From Paenibacillus sp. E222 (GTDB taxonomy: Bacteria > Bacillota > Bacilli > Paenibacillales > Paenibacillaceae), in the NCBI RefSeq assembly GCF_013401555.1, contig NZ_CP058552.1, positions 3,224,001-3,288,000 on the forward strand: a DNA stretch of 64,000 bases, written 5' to 3'. Shown here one piece after another: positions 53,201 through 61,980 of the stretch; within the stretch, counting starts at the first letter, position 1, and every line of letters begins with the position of its first letter. The notes under the pieces are model-generated. The model was not told where the DNA came from, searched no databases, and saw nothing but the letters and a program-made list of their open reading frames with translations. The translations under genes were made by a program, and so were the position numbers.

Positions 53201-55938
53201 TCCTGAATGTGTTTAGAGGTTATGCATTTCCGATTGAAAACGGGGAGATCTCCAACGTTGCACGATTTGTCCCTGAAGGCAGCTACACACTTGAATTCAT
53301 CGGGACCGATTCGGACTCCAAGCAGTATTCATACGAAAGATTGGTAGTTGTGGACAATACAGCCCCCGAGATTGATTTGGGTATAGAGCCTGGTGTATAC
53401 GAACTCAATGATAGTATGCTGACGGAAAGGGAAGGTGGACAGGGCGTCTGGTATGATGGCACAGCTATCGATTCAACAGTCCAAACCTTTGTTGATAATG
53501 GGATCACGGATTATGATCAATCTTCCAACCGTGTCATTTTCTACGAGAATGGCAGTCCCTTCTATTCCGGTGATTTGCCTGTTTCCAAAGAAGGAAACAT
53601 ATCATTTGGTATTACCAAAGAAGAATATGACAATGGTTACGAACTTCGACTCTTTGGAATGGATGTGGGTACAGCGGCCAATCCCGTCAAGGATCACCGC
53701 TATGGCTTTATTTCCGAAGGCAAACCTTATGTGACCAGCACATATGACAAAGACGAAGTGCGTAAAGGAGATACGATTACCCAGACTATTCAATTGAACA
53801 ATGTGGAGAAGTTAAACGGTATTTCGTTTACCCTGGAATCGATGTATGACTATAAACAATTTAACCGGATTGAGCCAACGTCTGAGCTGCAGGCATTACT
53901 GGATGAGACAGGTGCTGAGGTGAAATTCAGTGATCCTGTAGTGGACCAAAGAGAACTCAGCTTTGAGGCATCCATCTCAGGTGGGTCCTTTGAAGGAATC
54001 ACAGGGGATCTTGATTTGTTCCAGGTTGTCTTTGATGTACCCAAGGATGAATTCTATTTTAAGAAAAGTGACGTACCATTGCTTGAAGTGAAATACACGA
54101 CGGTTGGCATGAAAGAGAACGAAGAGAAGTTGACATTAACCGCGTTTAACACAGACAGCTATGAAGTGATCTCCAAATCTTCAAGGACATATGGTTATGT
54201 ACGTCCCGAAGCTTTTATGGTCAATGGAGAGTATTTGGATTTTGCAAACGACTACTCGAAGATGGGCATTGAAGTTTATGCAGAAACGGCTTCCGGGGAG
54301 AGATATGAGGGGACTATACAACGACAGGGTGAGTTCCTCATCGATGGCATTCCGGCAACAGGTGAAACGACGACCATCTACACACGTGTTCGCGGTCATT
54401 TACCTTCCAGGCTCGCAGTGGTTCTGAGCAAGACGATTAATGGCGAATATTATGGCATCAATCAACTGAATTCGTCTGACTTTACGTATGCAGGAGATAT
54501 TAATGGGGATGGAGCCATCGATATCTATGACATGGAGCTTGTAACGAAACATTATCATACTTCGGATGAAATCGCTGATATCGACCAGGATGGTTATGTA
54601 GGAGACACGGAAGTCAATTATATTACGAATAACTTTGGAATGACCGCTAACTATTCTACCAAGGAGCCTGTTTTGCAAATTGGTGACAAAGACCTGGGTT
54701 ACTTCCTCAATAAAATTCAAGAAATGAACAGTGGTGGTTCTGGTAATAACGGTGGCGGTTCGGGAAATGGCGGTGGATCTTCGACATCCCAATCCCCTAC
54801 ACCTGTTCCTGCACCTGTGCCAACGCCACAACCAGAAACTAATCAAAATCAGGTCATAACGAAAAAAGATTTGAATGCTGTGACAAACGGGACCGCAAAA
54901 GTGGATATTACAGTGGGTAAGAAGATTGAGCTGCCTGTCAATGCGGGGGATTTGTTAGGTACGAATACACTCACACTATCTCAGCAAGGTGTACTATCAC
55001 TCACCATTCCATCTAGCGTATTGAAAGAACTGCAAACAAAAGGAGGTCCTGGTGCTGCTGGTGGCAAGATCATTTTGGATGTGAAGAAACAAGATGTACA
55101 AGCACCAGAAACGAAACAAGGTCTTACGTGGACACTTGCAGGTACGGCTTACGAATTCGAACTGTACCTTCAGGTTTCGAGTGAGAAGTTATCCTTGTCC
55201 ACACTCCCGGAAGATATTACGCTGACACTCTTTTACAATAGTGATCTTAATGGTAATCTCATTGGAATGTACAATGAAAACTCAACTAATAATAATTGGG
55301 ACTATGCCGGTGGGGTTGTAAATACCCAGCAAGGTACCGTCACTTCCAACGTGTCTCATATGGGCACGTATGCACCATGGGTTTACGATAAATCGTTCGT
55401 GGACGTGGCTTCAACGCATTGGGCAAGTGAAGCAATCAAGTCTCTTTCGGCGAAACATGTGCTGACGGGTAAAACAGAGACTGCGTTTGATCCACAAGGT
55501 CAAACGACTCGTGCCGAATTCTCAGCATTAATCGTAAGAACCCTGGGCTTAGAGGCGAAAGATAACGAATTGCCATTCGGTGATGTGAGTAAGGATGCCT
55601 GGTACGCAGATAGCGTGGCTGCTGCATATCAAGCAGGTTTGGTACAGGGAATAGCGAATGATAAGTTTGCTCCGACCCAAACCATTTCTCGTGAAGAGAT
55701 GGCAGTGCTCATGATGAGAGCATACGAATACCAAACCCAATCAAACCATACCAAGTTGGCTAAAGCCGGTTATACGGATGAAGCAAACATTGCATCTTGG
55801 GCAAAAGAAGCTGTCGTTAAAGCTTCCGAGCTCGGTGTAATGAAAGGTTCAACTGGAGGGGGATTTAAACCCAAAAATAGTGCTACTCGTGCCGAAACGG
55901 CCCAAACGGTTCACAATTTATTGTCGTTGCTCAAATAA
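50269..55938 (+). CDS. SLH-anchored subtilisin-like serine protease
   Basis: 1889 residues. Signal peptide (1-28, ending PAYAA), I9-like propeptide, then S8 catalytic domain with Asp232 (GVLDTGID), His304 (SHGTHVSG) and Ser717 (SGTSMATPH). The gap between His and Ser holds an acidic Glu/Pro repeat (about 445-541, EETPV-type) and a PA domain. After it come beta-rich Fn3-like modules, a dockerin-like pair (NGDGAIDIYDMELVTKHYHT and DIDQDGYVGDTEVN, about 1410-1465), a Gly/Ser/Pro linker and three SLH domains (about 1710-1889) that hold it on the cell wall. It is followed by a terminator. It is not part of the toxin array but is cell-surface located. Confidence 0.93.
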   Translation: MKRKSARLLSGFIATGVLLSSMFSMPAYAAPAYGALQPSESAKSILQSLTKEERQALNQLQVMDGEVIDAKVNTKSSDLVNVIVQFKSEPAAVALKRAALNNEKMSELTATSKVKQNHQQFKQYMKSLQQKRDLSYDAASIQITQEYETALNGVALTIPGIAVEDLMKSGVVKKVWADQEVALDLPETDTQSQFATGGGMQPRMADSVPYLGIDKLHEEGITGKGIKVGVLDTGIDYNHPDLTGAYKGYRAHAGEDPKQVDPATVKGWDFIDNDADPMETTYEDWENSGYKEQGVLAEAYYTSHGTHVSGTIAGQAKNDVGYAVKGVAPDVDLYVYRVLGPGGSGDMSGIIAGIDKAIEDELDVINLSLGAATNDPLDPSSIALNNAMLQGVVSMVAAGNDGPNEGTLGTPGASALAITIGASDVPLTIPTATVTLDVYSNSGAGETEETPVMEEEASSEGEETSVEEQEETPVVEDEASAEEEETPVVDEEARPTAEEPSLADEEAPPAEDTPALEEEVPAVGEEAPTKEAPAATYTEELPLFGKDFTDNLTTLEGKTYELVYAGLGNAFDFEGIDVQGKVALISRGEIALDAKIVNARKAGAAAAIIYNNVEGTIPNYLGEMNGYIPTFQMMRELGEKLKELNGVTVTFGAAGQTVTEGNKLADFSSRGPASVNDDIKPDIVAPGVAVFSTYPVFVNDHTGENYNIAYARISGTSMATPHMAGIAALLLQAHEEYTPFDVKTALMNTAVDLNGNYSVYEVGAGRVDPYRAVHTSIFAKVQDKTIHFSNDESILIDEITGSIVFDSAYLEEDGQGIVSDSRTVKVENKGDLAKTYNTSMKLLNDMNLNVHLPESITVSGGSTEEMTVSVDIPQDTPSGRYEGYVYLDTENAADHIQIPFSIRISEKGITSVEMIPPSVTNDTPFHQFLNRMTLSAILLGSPIDSVDVLLKDRETGEEIGFVGTLNSQSLLPGVEYLILNVFRGYAFPIENGEISNVARFVPEGSYTLEFIGTDSDSKQYSYERLVVVDNTAPEIDLGIEPGVYELNDSMLTEREGGQGVWYDGTAIDSTVQTFVDNGITDYDQSSNRVIFYENGSPFYSGDLPVSKEGNISFGITKEEYDNGYELRLFGMDVGTAANPVKDHRYGFISEGKPYVTSTYDKDEVRKGDTITQTIQLNNVEKLNGISFTLESMYDYKQFNRIEPTSELQALLDETGAEVKFSDPVVDQRELSFEASISGGSFEGITGDLDLFQVVFDVPKDEFYFKKSDVPLLEVKYTTVGMKENEEKLTLTAFNTDSYEVISKSSRTYGYVRPEAFMVNGEYLDFANDYSKMGIEVYAETASGERYEGTIQRQGEFLIDGIPATGETTTIYTRVRGHLPSRLAVVLSKTINGEYYGINQLNSSDFTYAGDINGDGAIDIYDMELVTKHYHTSDEIADIDQDGYVGDTEVNYITNNFGMTANYSTKEPVLQIGDKDLGYFLNKIQEMNSGGSGNNGGGSGNGGGSSTSQSPTPVPAPVPTPQPETNQNQVITKKDLNAVTNGTAKVDITVGKKIELPVNAGDLLGTNTLTLSQQGVLSLTIPSSVLKELQTKGGPGAAGGKIILDVKKQDVQAPETKQGLTWTLAGTAYEFELYLQVSSEKLSLSTLPEDITLTLFYNSDLNGNLIGMYNENSTNNNWDYAGGVVNTQQGTVTSNVSHMGTYAPWVYDKSFVDVASTHWASEAIKSLSAKHVLTGKTETAFDPQGQTTRAEFSALIVRTLGLEAKDNELPFGDVSKDAWYADSVAAAYQAGLVQGIANDKFAPTQTISREEMAVLMMRAYEYQTQSNHTKLAKAGYTDEANIASWAKEAVVKASELGVMKGSTGGGFKPKNSATRAETAQTVHNLLSLLK

Positions 55939-55951
55939 GATATACAAGTAT

Positions 55952-55992
55952 AAGGGGTTCCTCCAGCTTTGGGGGAGCCTCTTATTTTGTTA
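55952..55992 (+). terminator. Terminator after the S8 protease
   Basis: AGGGGTTCCTCC and GGGGGAGCCTCTT form a stem around AGCTTT, then ATTTTGTT. Confidence 0.75.
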
Positions 55993-56121
55993 TCATTGGA
56001 CCTTGTCTTTCTATCCTGAAATTCTCTTCCCAAGTACGCCAGACTCCAATATATAACTGGTAGAGTCCATATTCGATCCCTATAATTAGGGATAATACGA
56101 TGGATAAAAAGAGGTGTAGTG

Positions 56122-57363
56122 ATGATTGAAGGGAAGATTATTAAATTTTACCGGGAGAAACATAGACGAACTCAAGGAGAACTGGTGAAAGGAATCTGTT
56201 CAGTCACACATCTGAGCAAAATTGAGCGGGGAATGACAGAGTATTCACAGGAAATTATGGATATGCTCTGTGAGCGATTGTACATTGATATGGCAAGGGA
56301 AGTAACAAGATATCATCAGATGAACAATGTTCTGGATTCATGGCAAGAGGCCATTATTATGCAGAGAACAGCGGAAGCTATTCGTCTCAAAGACAAGTTG
56401 GAAGAAGAACCGTTAAAAGGTATACCTGACTTGCGTTTATCTTATGACTTGCTGCAGATCCGATTTTACTTGTTTATGAATGATATGGATGAAGCAGAAA
56501 GGCTTATTGCCGAGATGGAAATTCCGGATGAATCGGAGCATTCGTATGAGCATTATTTTTATCACCATGTGATGGGGATTTACTATTTCCTCACAGGGCA
56601 TTATACGAAATCGATCCAGACCCTGACTTCAATAAATCAATCCAAATATACGAATCATGAATACTTTTATCATTTGTCTCTGGCCTATCACTCGATATAT
56701 TCGAATATTACGTCTTACTATTACGCTGAGAAAGCTATCCAGCATTTTCGGAAAACTCTCAATATGGTGCGGATCATTGATACCGAAACCATTATGCTGG
56801 TTCAGCTCAATTCTCGTGAGTATCATGATTTTTCTGAGACGAAACGCAGATATGAGAATCTCATTCGGATTTGTGAGGATTGTGGTTTTATTGACCGAAA
56901 GGCCAAGCTGCTGAACAATCTGGGTTATGAATATAACCGGCGGAAGCAATATGAGGATGCTGCTTACTGGTACAGACAAGCGCTTGATATTATACCGGAG
57001 AAACAACCGTTATACCTGATGGTGCTCAATAATTACATAGAAACGTGTAGACTGGGTAAGCTCATTCCTGCAAACACGCTATTGGATATGTCTCTGAAAG
57101 CCTTGCACAACTCTAAACTTGTTGCAGACGCAAGTTATATGGAATTGGAACTCCAGTCTGTCATTTTACAAGGGCAGGAGCAAGCGTATTATGAAATGAT
57201 AGAAGAGCGAATTCTTCCTTATTATCGTGAACTTGGTTCCCAATATCTCGCCGAACGTTATGAAGAGATATTGTTCCAGTACTATATGAAACATGGTGAA
57301 AAGGATAAGGCGCTCAGGCTCGCAAAAAATCGTTTTAAATCCCAAGCGACTCTACTTATTTAA
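56122..57363 (+). CDS. HTH-TPR transcriptional regulator (Rgg/PlcR-like architecture)
   Basis: The 413-residue protein has an N-terminal HTH_3 domain (KIIKFYREKHRRTQGELVKGICSVTHLSKIERG) and a long helical TPR-like region (YRQALDIIPEKQPLYLMVLNNYIETC). Regulators of this shape in Firmicutes often bind peptide signals or control neighbouring genes. ATG 56122 is preferred over GTG 56119. The target genes are not visible. Confidence 0.85.
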   Translation: MIEGKIIKFYREKHRRTQGELVKGICSVTHLSKIERGMTEYSQEIMDMLCERLYIDMAREVTRYHQMNNVLDSWQEAIIMQRTAEAIRLKDKLEEEPLKGIPDLRLSYDLLQIRFYLFMNDMDEAERLIAEMEIPDESEHSYEHYFYHHVMGIYYFLTGHYTKSIQTLTSINQSKYTNHEYFYHLSLAYHSIYSNITSYYYAEKAIQHFRKTLNMVRIIDTETIMLVQLNSREYHDFSETKRRYENLIRICEDCGFIDRKAKLLNNLGYEYNRRKQYEDAAYWYRQALDIIPEKQPLYLMVLNNYIETCRLGKLIPANTLLDMSLKALHNSKLVADASYMELELQSVILQGQEQAYYEMIEERILPYYRELGSQYLAERYEEILFQYYMKHGEKDKALRLAKNRFKSQATLLI

Positions 57364-57480
57364 GGGTAATAGGAGAGTAAGAGAAGTGTCGACGACATAT
57401 GGGTGATTTGAAAGGAACACCCTATCTCCGATACAATGTTCTCATAGAGTCTAAGAGAATGGATCAAATACGGAGCAGAA

Positions 57481-57939
57481 ATGGAGAAATACAATATGAC
57501 TGATTTTATCAACGCTGACGATATTAACGACGTAATTTTGGCTGCGGCGGCTTCAGAGCTGGAGCAGATGGTGGACAAAATTTGTGAACTGATCGGTACG
57601 CCTTTGGAACAGACAACAGAGCTGGAGCGTCAGGTGATCGCTGCTTTTGGATTTGGCGCTGTATATGGCATAACCCATCGGGATCAACTTGCGGAGCCAC
57701 AGGCTCATGCACTGAGCATCCGGATGTTGATCAAGCCGTTTAACTATAGTGAGCAGCAGGCGGTGGATTTTGCCGATGATCTGATCCGGGTGGCTTCCGA
57801 TCGTGAGGTTCATCCGGTGATGAATACGATTATCCAACGTGGGATTGATGGACACCGCCAATTCAATCAGGAAGACGATGAAGGGTTGGCCCGCAACATT
57901 CAGGAGATTTTAGCAGCGGTACAACCAGAAAGAAACTAA
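57481..57939 (+). CDS. Imm48-like immunity family protein
   Basis: The 152-residue acidic protein has the pattern IAAFGFGAVYGI, ALSIRMLIKPFNYSEQQAVDFADDLI and IIQRGIDGHRQF that I associate with Imm48 family immunity proteins. No toxin gene is beside it; it is followed after 13 bases by a KptA-type enzyme. It could be an orphan immunity gene. Confidence 0.6.
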   Translation: MEKYNMTDFINADDINDVILAAAASELEQMVDKICELIGTPLEQTTELERQVIAAFGFGAVYGITHRDQLAEPQAHALSIRMLIKPFNYSEQQAVDFADDLIRVASDREVHPVMNTIIQRGIDGHRQFNQEDDEGLARNIQEILAAVQPERN

Positions 57940-57952
57940 GGAGCAGAGCATA

Positions 57953-58489
57953 ATGGATCTGATGAAATTAAGCAAGGAACTTTCCTACGCCTTGCGTCAC
58001 GCCCCTTGGGAGTATGAGCTGGAGCTGGACGAAGGGGGTTGGGTGGAGATTCCGCAATTGCTGGTGGCTTTACATGAGAGTCCACAGTGGAAGGACGTCA
58101 CGGAAGCGGATCTGGAGCAGATGATTCAAGCTTCTGAGAAAAAGAGACATGAGATCAATTCTGGCCGCATCCGGGCATTATATGGTCATTCGACTCCGCA
58201 AAAGATATCCAAAACACCTGCCGATCCACCGGAGATACTCTATCATGGCACGCCACTGCGGTCGGTTGCTTCCATTATGGAGCAAGGTTTGCAGCCTCGT
58301 CAGAGGCAGTATGTTCATCTATCTGCAGATATGGATACCGCCAATCAGGTGGGACGAAGACGTGATGACCAGCCAATAATACTGAAAATTAACGCGGCTC
58401 AAGCGGCCAAAGAAGGTATTTTCTTCTATCATGGAAACGAAAATATTTGGCTGGCCGATCACATTCCGGCACGATATATCGAGCAATGA
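57953..58489 (+). CDS. kptA: RNA 2'-phosphotransferase (KptA/Tpt1)
   Basis: The 178-residue protein begins LMKLSKELSYALRHAPWEYELELDEGGWVEI and has HEINSGRIRALYGHS, LYHGTPLRSVASIMEQGLQP and YVHLSAD, the NAD-binding core of Tpt1/KptA. This family moves an RNA 2'-phosphate to NAD. GGAGCAGAG precedes ATG 57953. Coupled with the Imm48-like gene. Confidence 0.88.
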   Translation: MDLMKLSKELSYALRHAPWEYELELDEGGWVEIPQLLVALHESPQWKDVTEADLEQMIQASEKKRHEINSGRIRALYGHSTPQKISKTPADPPEILYHGTPLRSVASIMEQGLQPRQRQYVHLSADMDTANQVGRRRDDQPIILKINAAQAAKEGIFFYHGNENIWLADHIPARYIEQ

Positions 58490-58604
58490 TCGATGTAACG
58501 TTGATGGAGACTACCGATATCTAAATCGAATGTAAGTCACAATTAAACTAGTTTAGTATAAAGAGTACGTTCAACTGTATCTTTTTATAGATCGCTGTTA
58601 CACC

Positions 58605-58645
58605 AAAAGGGACACATCCAACATTCGCTGGTGTGTCCCCTTCTT
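58605..58645. terminator. Bidirectional terminator between kptA and the SDR gene
   Basis: AAAAGGGACACATCCA and TGGTGTGTCCCCTT pair around ACATTCGC, T-rich on both ends. It serves kptA and the convergent SDR gene. Confidence 0.8.
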
Positions 58646-58655
58646 CTATTTAAAC

Positions 58656-59513
58656 TTACTTGCCCAAAATGGCTTTTACACCCTCACTCAATGGTTGAGC
58701 CGGACGGCCAAGCAATTTCTCCAATGTATCGCTCTCTACAGCCAGTGCCCCTTCACGGATAGCACTTTGCATATCAACAAGCATGGAGACTACAAAGTCA
58801 GGCAGACCTGCACCTTTCATAATGTCTGCATACGCGGCATCATCCACGTTTTGCACGTTGATATCCTGTCCAAGCACTTCCCCAACGATGGCTGCAAGCT
58901 CAGCTTGAGTACGAAGTTTACCAGACAACTCATATACTGAATTTTCATGTCCCTCACCTGTCAGTACTGCAGCGGCAGCATGTGCATAATCACTGCGAGT
59001 AGCCCAGCCCACTTGGCTGGCGTTAGTTGCATGCACCCAAGGTGCGCCCTGGGAAGCTGCTTGAACGCTGCCTGCTTCATTTTCCAGGTACCAGTTGTTA
59101 CGAAGGAAGGAATAAGGAATGCCGGAATCACGGATAGCCTGTTCTGTGGCACGATGTACTTCAGCCAGTGAAAGGGTGTTTTTCTCCGCATTCACAACGC
59201 TGGTATAAGCGATGAATCCAACACCTGCTTTCTTGGCAGCGTGCACGGCAGCTTGATGTTGGCGAATACGCGTTTCATTGTCACCGTCTGTGGAGATCAG
59301 CAGAAGCCGATCCACGCCTGCAAATGCTTTTTCCAGCGTTTCCGGTTGATCGAAATCACCTTGACGAACGTCCACACCTTGAGTGCGCAATGCTTCCGCT
59401 TTCTCCGGGTTGCGTACACTTACAGCGAGCTCCCCAGCAGATACCGTTTGTAACAGTGCCTCTACGACCAGTGAACCCAAATGACCTGTTGCGCCAGTAA
59501 CTAAAATTTTCAT
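58656..59513 (-). CDS. NAD(P)H:quinone oxidoreductase-like SDR (NmrA family)
   Basis: The 285-residue protein has the N-terminal TGATGHLGSLVVEALL nucleotide-binding motif and the NmrA/QorB pattern (DVRQGDFDQPETLEKAFAGVDRLLLIST). Such enzymes reduce quinones or act in redox sensing. AGGAGGA precedes the start. It lies directly downstream of the Rrf2 regulator gene, whose operator-like palindrome is nearby. Confidence 0.88.
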   Translation of the reverse strand: MKILVTGATGHLGSLVVEALLQTVSAGELAVSVRNPEKAEALRTQGVDVRQGDFDQPETLEKAFAGVDRLLLISTDGDNETRIRQHQAAVHAAKKAGVGFIAYTSVVNAEKNTLSLAEVHRATEQAIRDSGIPYSFLRNNWYLENEAGSVQAASQGAPWVHATNASQVGWATRSDYAHAAAAVLTGEGHENSVYELSGKLRTQAELAAIVGEVLGQDINVQNVDDAAYADIMKGAGLPDFVVSMLVDMQSAIREGALAVESDTLEKLLGRPAQPLSEGVKAILGK

Positions 59514-59537
59514 TGTATTTTCCTCCTATAAGGTATA

Positions 59538-59555
59538 TTTTGTGTCGACACAAAA
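59538..59555. promoter_or_regulatory. Palindromic operator candidate upstream of the SDR gene
   Basis: TTTTGTGTCGACACAAAA is an 18-base perfect palindrome, 25 bases before the SDR start. It probably binds a dimeric regulator, perhaps the Rrf2 protein encoded just upstream. Confidence 0.6.
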
Positions 59556-59625
59556 GTGAAATGTCAACTACATGAAAAGATGTAATCGTATGTGTTATAA
59601 CAGGTGTGATTACAACGAAAGGTTT

Positions 59626-59651
59626 AAAAAAAGCTCGTAATGAGCTTTTTT
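59626..59651. terminator. Terminator of the Rrf2 gene
   Basis: AAAAAAGCTC and GAGCTTTTTT form a perfect stem around TAATG-type loop bases. It touches the stop codon of the minus-strand Rrf2 gene. Confidence 0.75.
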
Positions 59652-60075
59652 ATTCAGAGACGTGAACCTGATCCATCATCTGTTGTATCGTTACACGTTT
59701 CAAACGCTGCTCCATAGCTAGCTGAGCCTCAATAAGTTCGGCGCGCAAGGTTTGTTCGATCATGCTGCCAACCGGACAATTTGGGTTCGGATGTTTGTGG
59801 AAGTTAAACAACTCGCCATCCTCCACAACCTCAAGCGCACGATAGATATCCAAAAGGGTAATGTCCGCGGGGTCCTTCAACAAAGAAGCACCGCCAACCC
59901 CGGGTCTGACCTCAATCAGGCCGGCCTGTTTCAGTTTGGACATAATGCGCCGAATAATGACGGGATTGGTATTCACGCTTTTGGCGATAAAATCTCCCGT
60001 GCACTCATTGGGCACAACAGCGATCAGAGACAGCGTATGAACCGCAATGGAAAAGCGACTGCTGATTTGTTTCAT
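59650..60075 (-). CDS. Rrf2 family regulator, YwnA-type
   Basis: The 141-residue winged-helix protein (SRFSIAVHTLSLIAV, IIRRIMSKLKQAGLIEV, GGASLLKDPADITLLDIYRALE) lacks the three-Cys iron-sulphur cluster of IscR/NsrR, so it belongs to the YwnA-like group, which often represses redox or detoxification genes. It is transcribed toward the SDR gene. Confidence 0.9.
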   Translation of the reverse strand: MKQISSRFSIAVHTLSLIAVVPNECTGDFIAKSVNTNPVIIRRIMSKLKQAGLIEVRPGVGGASLLKDPADITLLDIYRALEVVEDGELFNFHKHPNPNCPVGSMIEQTLRAELIEAQLAMEQRLKRVTIQQMMDQVHVSE

Positions 60076-60090
60076 GGATGATCACCACCG

Positions 60091-60111
60091 TTGTAACTAT
60101 AATAGTTACAA
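60091..60111. promoter_or_regulatory. Palindrome in front of the Rrf2 gene
   Basis: TTGTAACTAT and ATAGTTACAA are perfect 10-base arms around a single A. This GTAAC-TATAA-GTTAC type site is typical of winged-helix repressors in Firmicutes, so autoregulation is likely. Confidence 0.65.
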
Positions 60112-60177
60112 ATAAACGTGATGTCAATGATAAATTTCGAAGTAGCAGGTGTAATGAATTCTCATTTCGGATATTTT

Positions 60178-61002
60178 TCAACCTTTAACTGCCCCGGAAG
60201 TCAAACCACCCACAATATATTTTTGCCCAATCAGGAACACAATCAACACAGGCAGGGACGTAAGCACGATATCCGCGCTCACCAAGTTCCACTGAGCACT
60301 GAATTGTCCGAAGAAGTTATAGACAGCAAGCGTCATCGGCCACATCTCGACGGTATTGAGCATGTAGAGTGGGGCGGTAAACTCATTCCAGACACTCAGG
60401 AAATTAAGAACAAATACCGTAACCAGTACAGAGGTTAACAAAGGCACAATAATTCGGAGAAACAGCTTGATCCCGTTGCATCCGTCCATGATCGCTGCTT
60501 CGTCCAGTTCTTTTGGAATATTGGATACAAACGCATATGTGATGAATAGCGAAATCGGGATACCCATCGCGGTATAGAGCAGAATCATGCCCACATGCGA
60601 GTTAATCATGCCCAGCGACTTCATGACCTCCATTAATGGAATGTAGTTTAAGGGCAGTGTAATGCCCAGAATGAGAAAGAAATATAGGAACTTGCTTAAC
60701 TTCGAATAATTTCTTGATAACGTGAAGGCAGAGAACGCGACAACAAATACCAGCAGCAGGGAGGAAGCCGTTGAATGCAGCAAACTGTTAAAAAAGGAAC
60801 CACCCAGGTGCCCCTGCTCATAGACGATTTTATAATTTTCAAAGATGAACTTCTCGGGCAGGGTCAATTTGAGCACTTTGGCTTCGGCATCGGACTTGAA
60901 TGAATTCAGCACAATGACGGCAAAAGGAATCAGGACCACCAGGCTAAGCAGCCAGGCAAGTACATTTAATCCGATGGAAACCAGCCGTTTTTTCACTCGC
61001 AT
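60178..61002 (-). CDS. Carbohydrate ABC transporter permease (MalG-like)
   Basis: The 274-residue protein has six hydrophobic spans and the EAA loop DEAAIMDGCNGIKLFLRIIVPLL. It abuts the next permease without a gap and shares the operon with the binding protein at 61981. Confidence 0.92.
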   Translation of the reverse strand: MRVKKRLVSIGLNVLAWLLSLVVLIPFAVIVLNSFKSDAEAKVLKLTLPEKFIFENYKIVYEQGHLGGSFFNSLLHSTASSLLLVFVVAFSAFTLSRNYSKLSKFLYFFLILGITLPLNYIPLMEVMKSLGMINSHVGMILLYTAMGIPISLFITYAFVSNIPKELDEAAIMDGCNGIKLFLRIIVPLLTSVLVTVFVLNFLSVWNEFTAPLYMLNTVEMWPMTLAVYNFFGQFSAQWNLVSADIVLTSLPVLIVFLIGQKYIVGGLTSGAVKG

Positions 61003-61875
61003 CTAGTATTCCACCTTTCGGTTCATCAAGCGGATGATGAAGAAGGAGATGATCGCCATAATGACAAACAGAATTGTGGATAATGCACTGCCAAGCCCCC
61101 AGTACCCTTTAGCAAAAGAGGAATACACCGCTGTGTTAATCACATCTGTTGCGTTGCCCGGTCCACCATTGGTCAGTACATATACCGCATCAAATACCCG
61201 CAGCCCATACGTAATATTGAGCACCGTAGCGATGGTGATCGTCGGCATCAGCATCGGAATGGTGATCCGAAACAGCTTCTGCCAGAAGCCGGCACCGTCA
61301 ATCGATGCCGCTTCATAATAGTCACGAGGAATGGCGAGCAGTCCGGCAATGAACAATACCATAATGTACCCCATGCCTTTCCACGTATCCACTGCCATAA
61401 TGGATGGCATCGCCCAGGTCAAGGAGCCCAGCCAGTTCTGGGCCAGAACGTCCAGACCCAGCGAACGCAGCGTCACGTTAACGAAGCCGTTGTTGGGGTC
61501 GAGCAGGCTTTTGAAGACCAGGCCAACAATCAGGAACGAAAGGACTTGGGGTGAAAATATGATCATCCGGTGCAGATTGGCGGCCTTCACACCGCTGACA
61601 AGCAACAGAGCTAGGAATAGGCCCAGAACCGTCTTGGCGATCGAAGTAATCAGGGTGAAAAGGACTGTATTTTTAATAAAAAGTAAATACGTTGGATCAC
61701 CCGCCAGAATGGTTCGGAAATGCTCCAGACCAATAAAGTTTTTCTCCGAACTGTAGCTGTTCCAATCGGTGAAGGAATAATAGATGCCCAGCAGGGCGGG
61801 AGCGACGATGAACAGCAGATACAACACAATCGCTCCGGATGAGAAATACCAGGGATAGATCTTGTTCACATTCAT
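61003..61875 (-). CDS. Carbohydrate ABC transporter permease (MalF-like)
   Basis: About 290 residues starting MNVNKIYPWYF at 61875; the longer frame to 61965 has no better site. It has a membrane-spanning core and the EAA loop EAASIDGAGFWQKLFRITIPML. Forms a heterodimer with the downstream permease. Confidence 0.92.
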   Translation of the reverse strand: MNVNKIYPWYFSSGAIVLYLLFIVAPALLGIYYSFTDWNSYSSEKNFIGLEHFRTILAGDPTYLLFIKNTVLFTLITSIAKTVLGLFLALLLVSGVKAANLHRMIIFSPQVLSFLIVGLVFKSLLDPNNGFVNVTLRSLGLDVLAQNWLGSLTWAMPSIMAVDTWKGMGYIMVLFIAGLLAIPRDYYEAASIDGAGFWQKLFRITIPMLMPTITIATVLNITYGLRVFDAVYVLTNGGPGNATDVINTAVYSSFAKGYWGLGSALSTILFVIMAIISFFIIRLMNRKVEY

Positions 61876-61980
61876 AATCTGTAACACCTGTCCTTCCTGC
61901 CAATATGCATGAGTGCATGGCGCCTCACCTCGCTGTATGTAATGGTGGTCAGCTACATGCCTCATGTGTTTACCGCGCTC

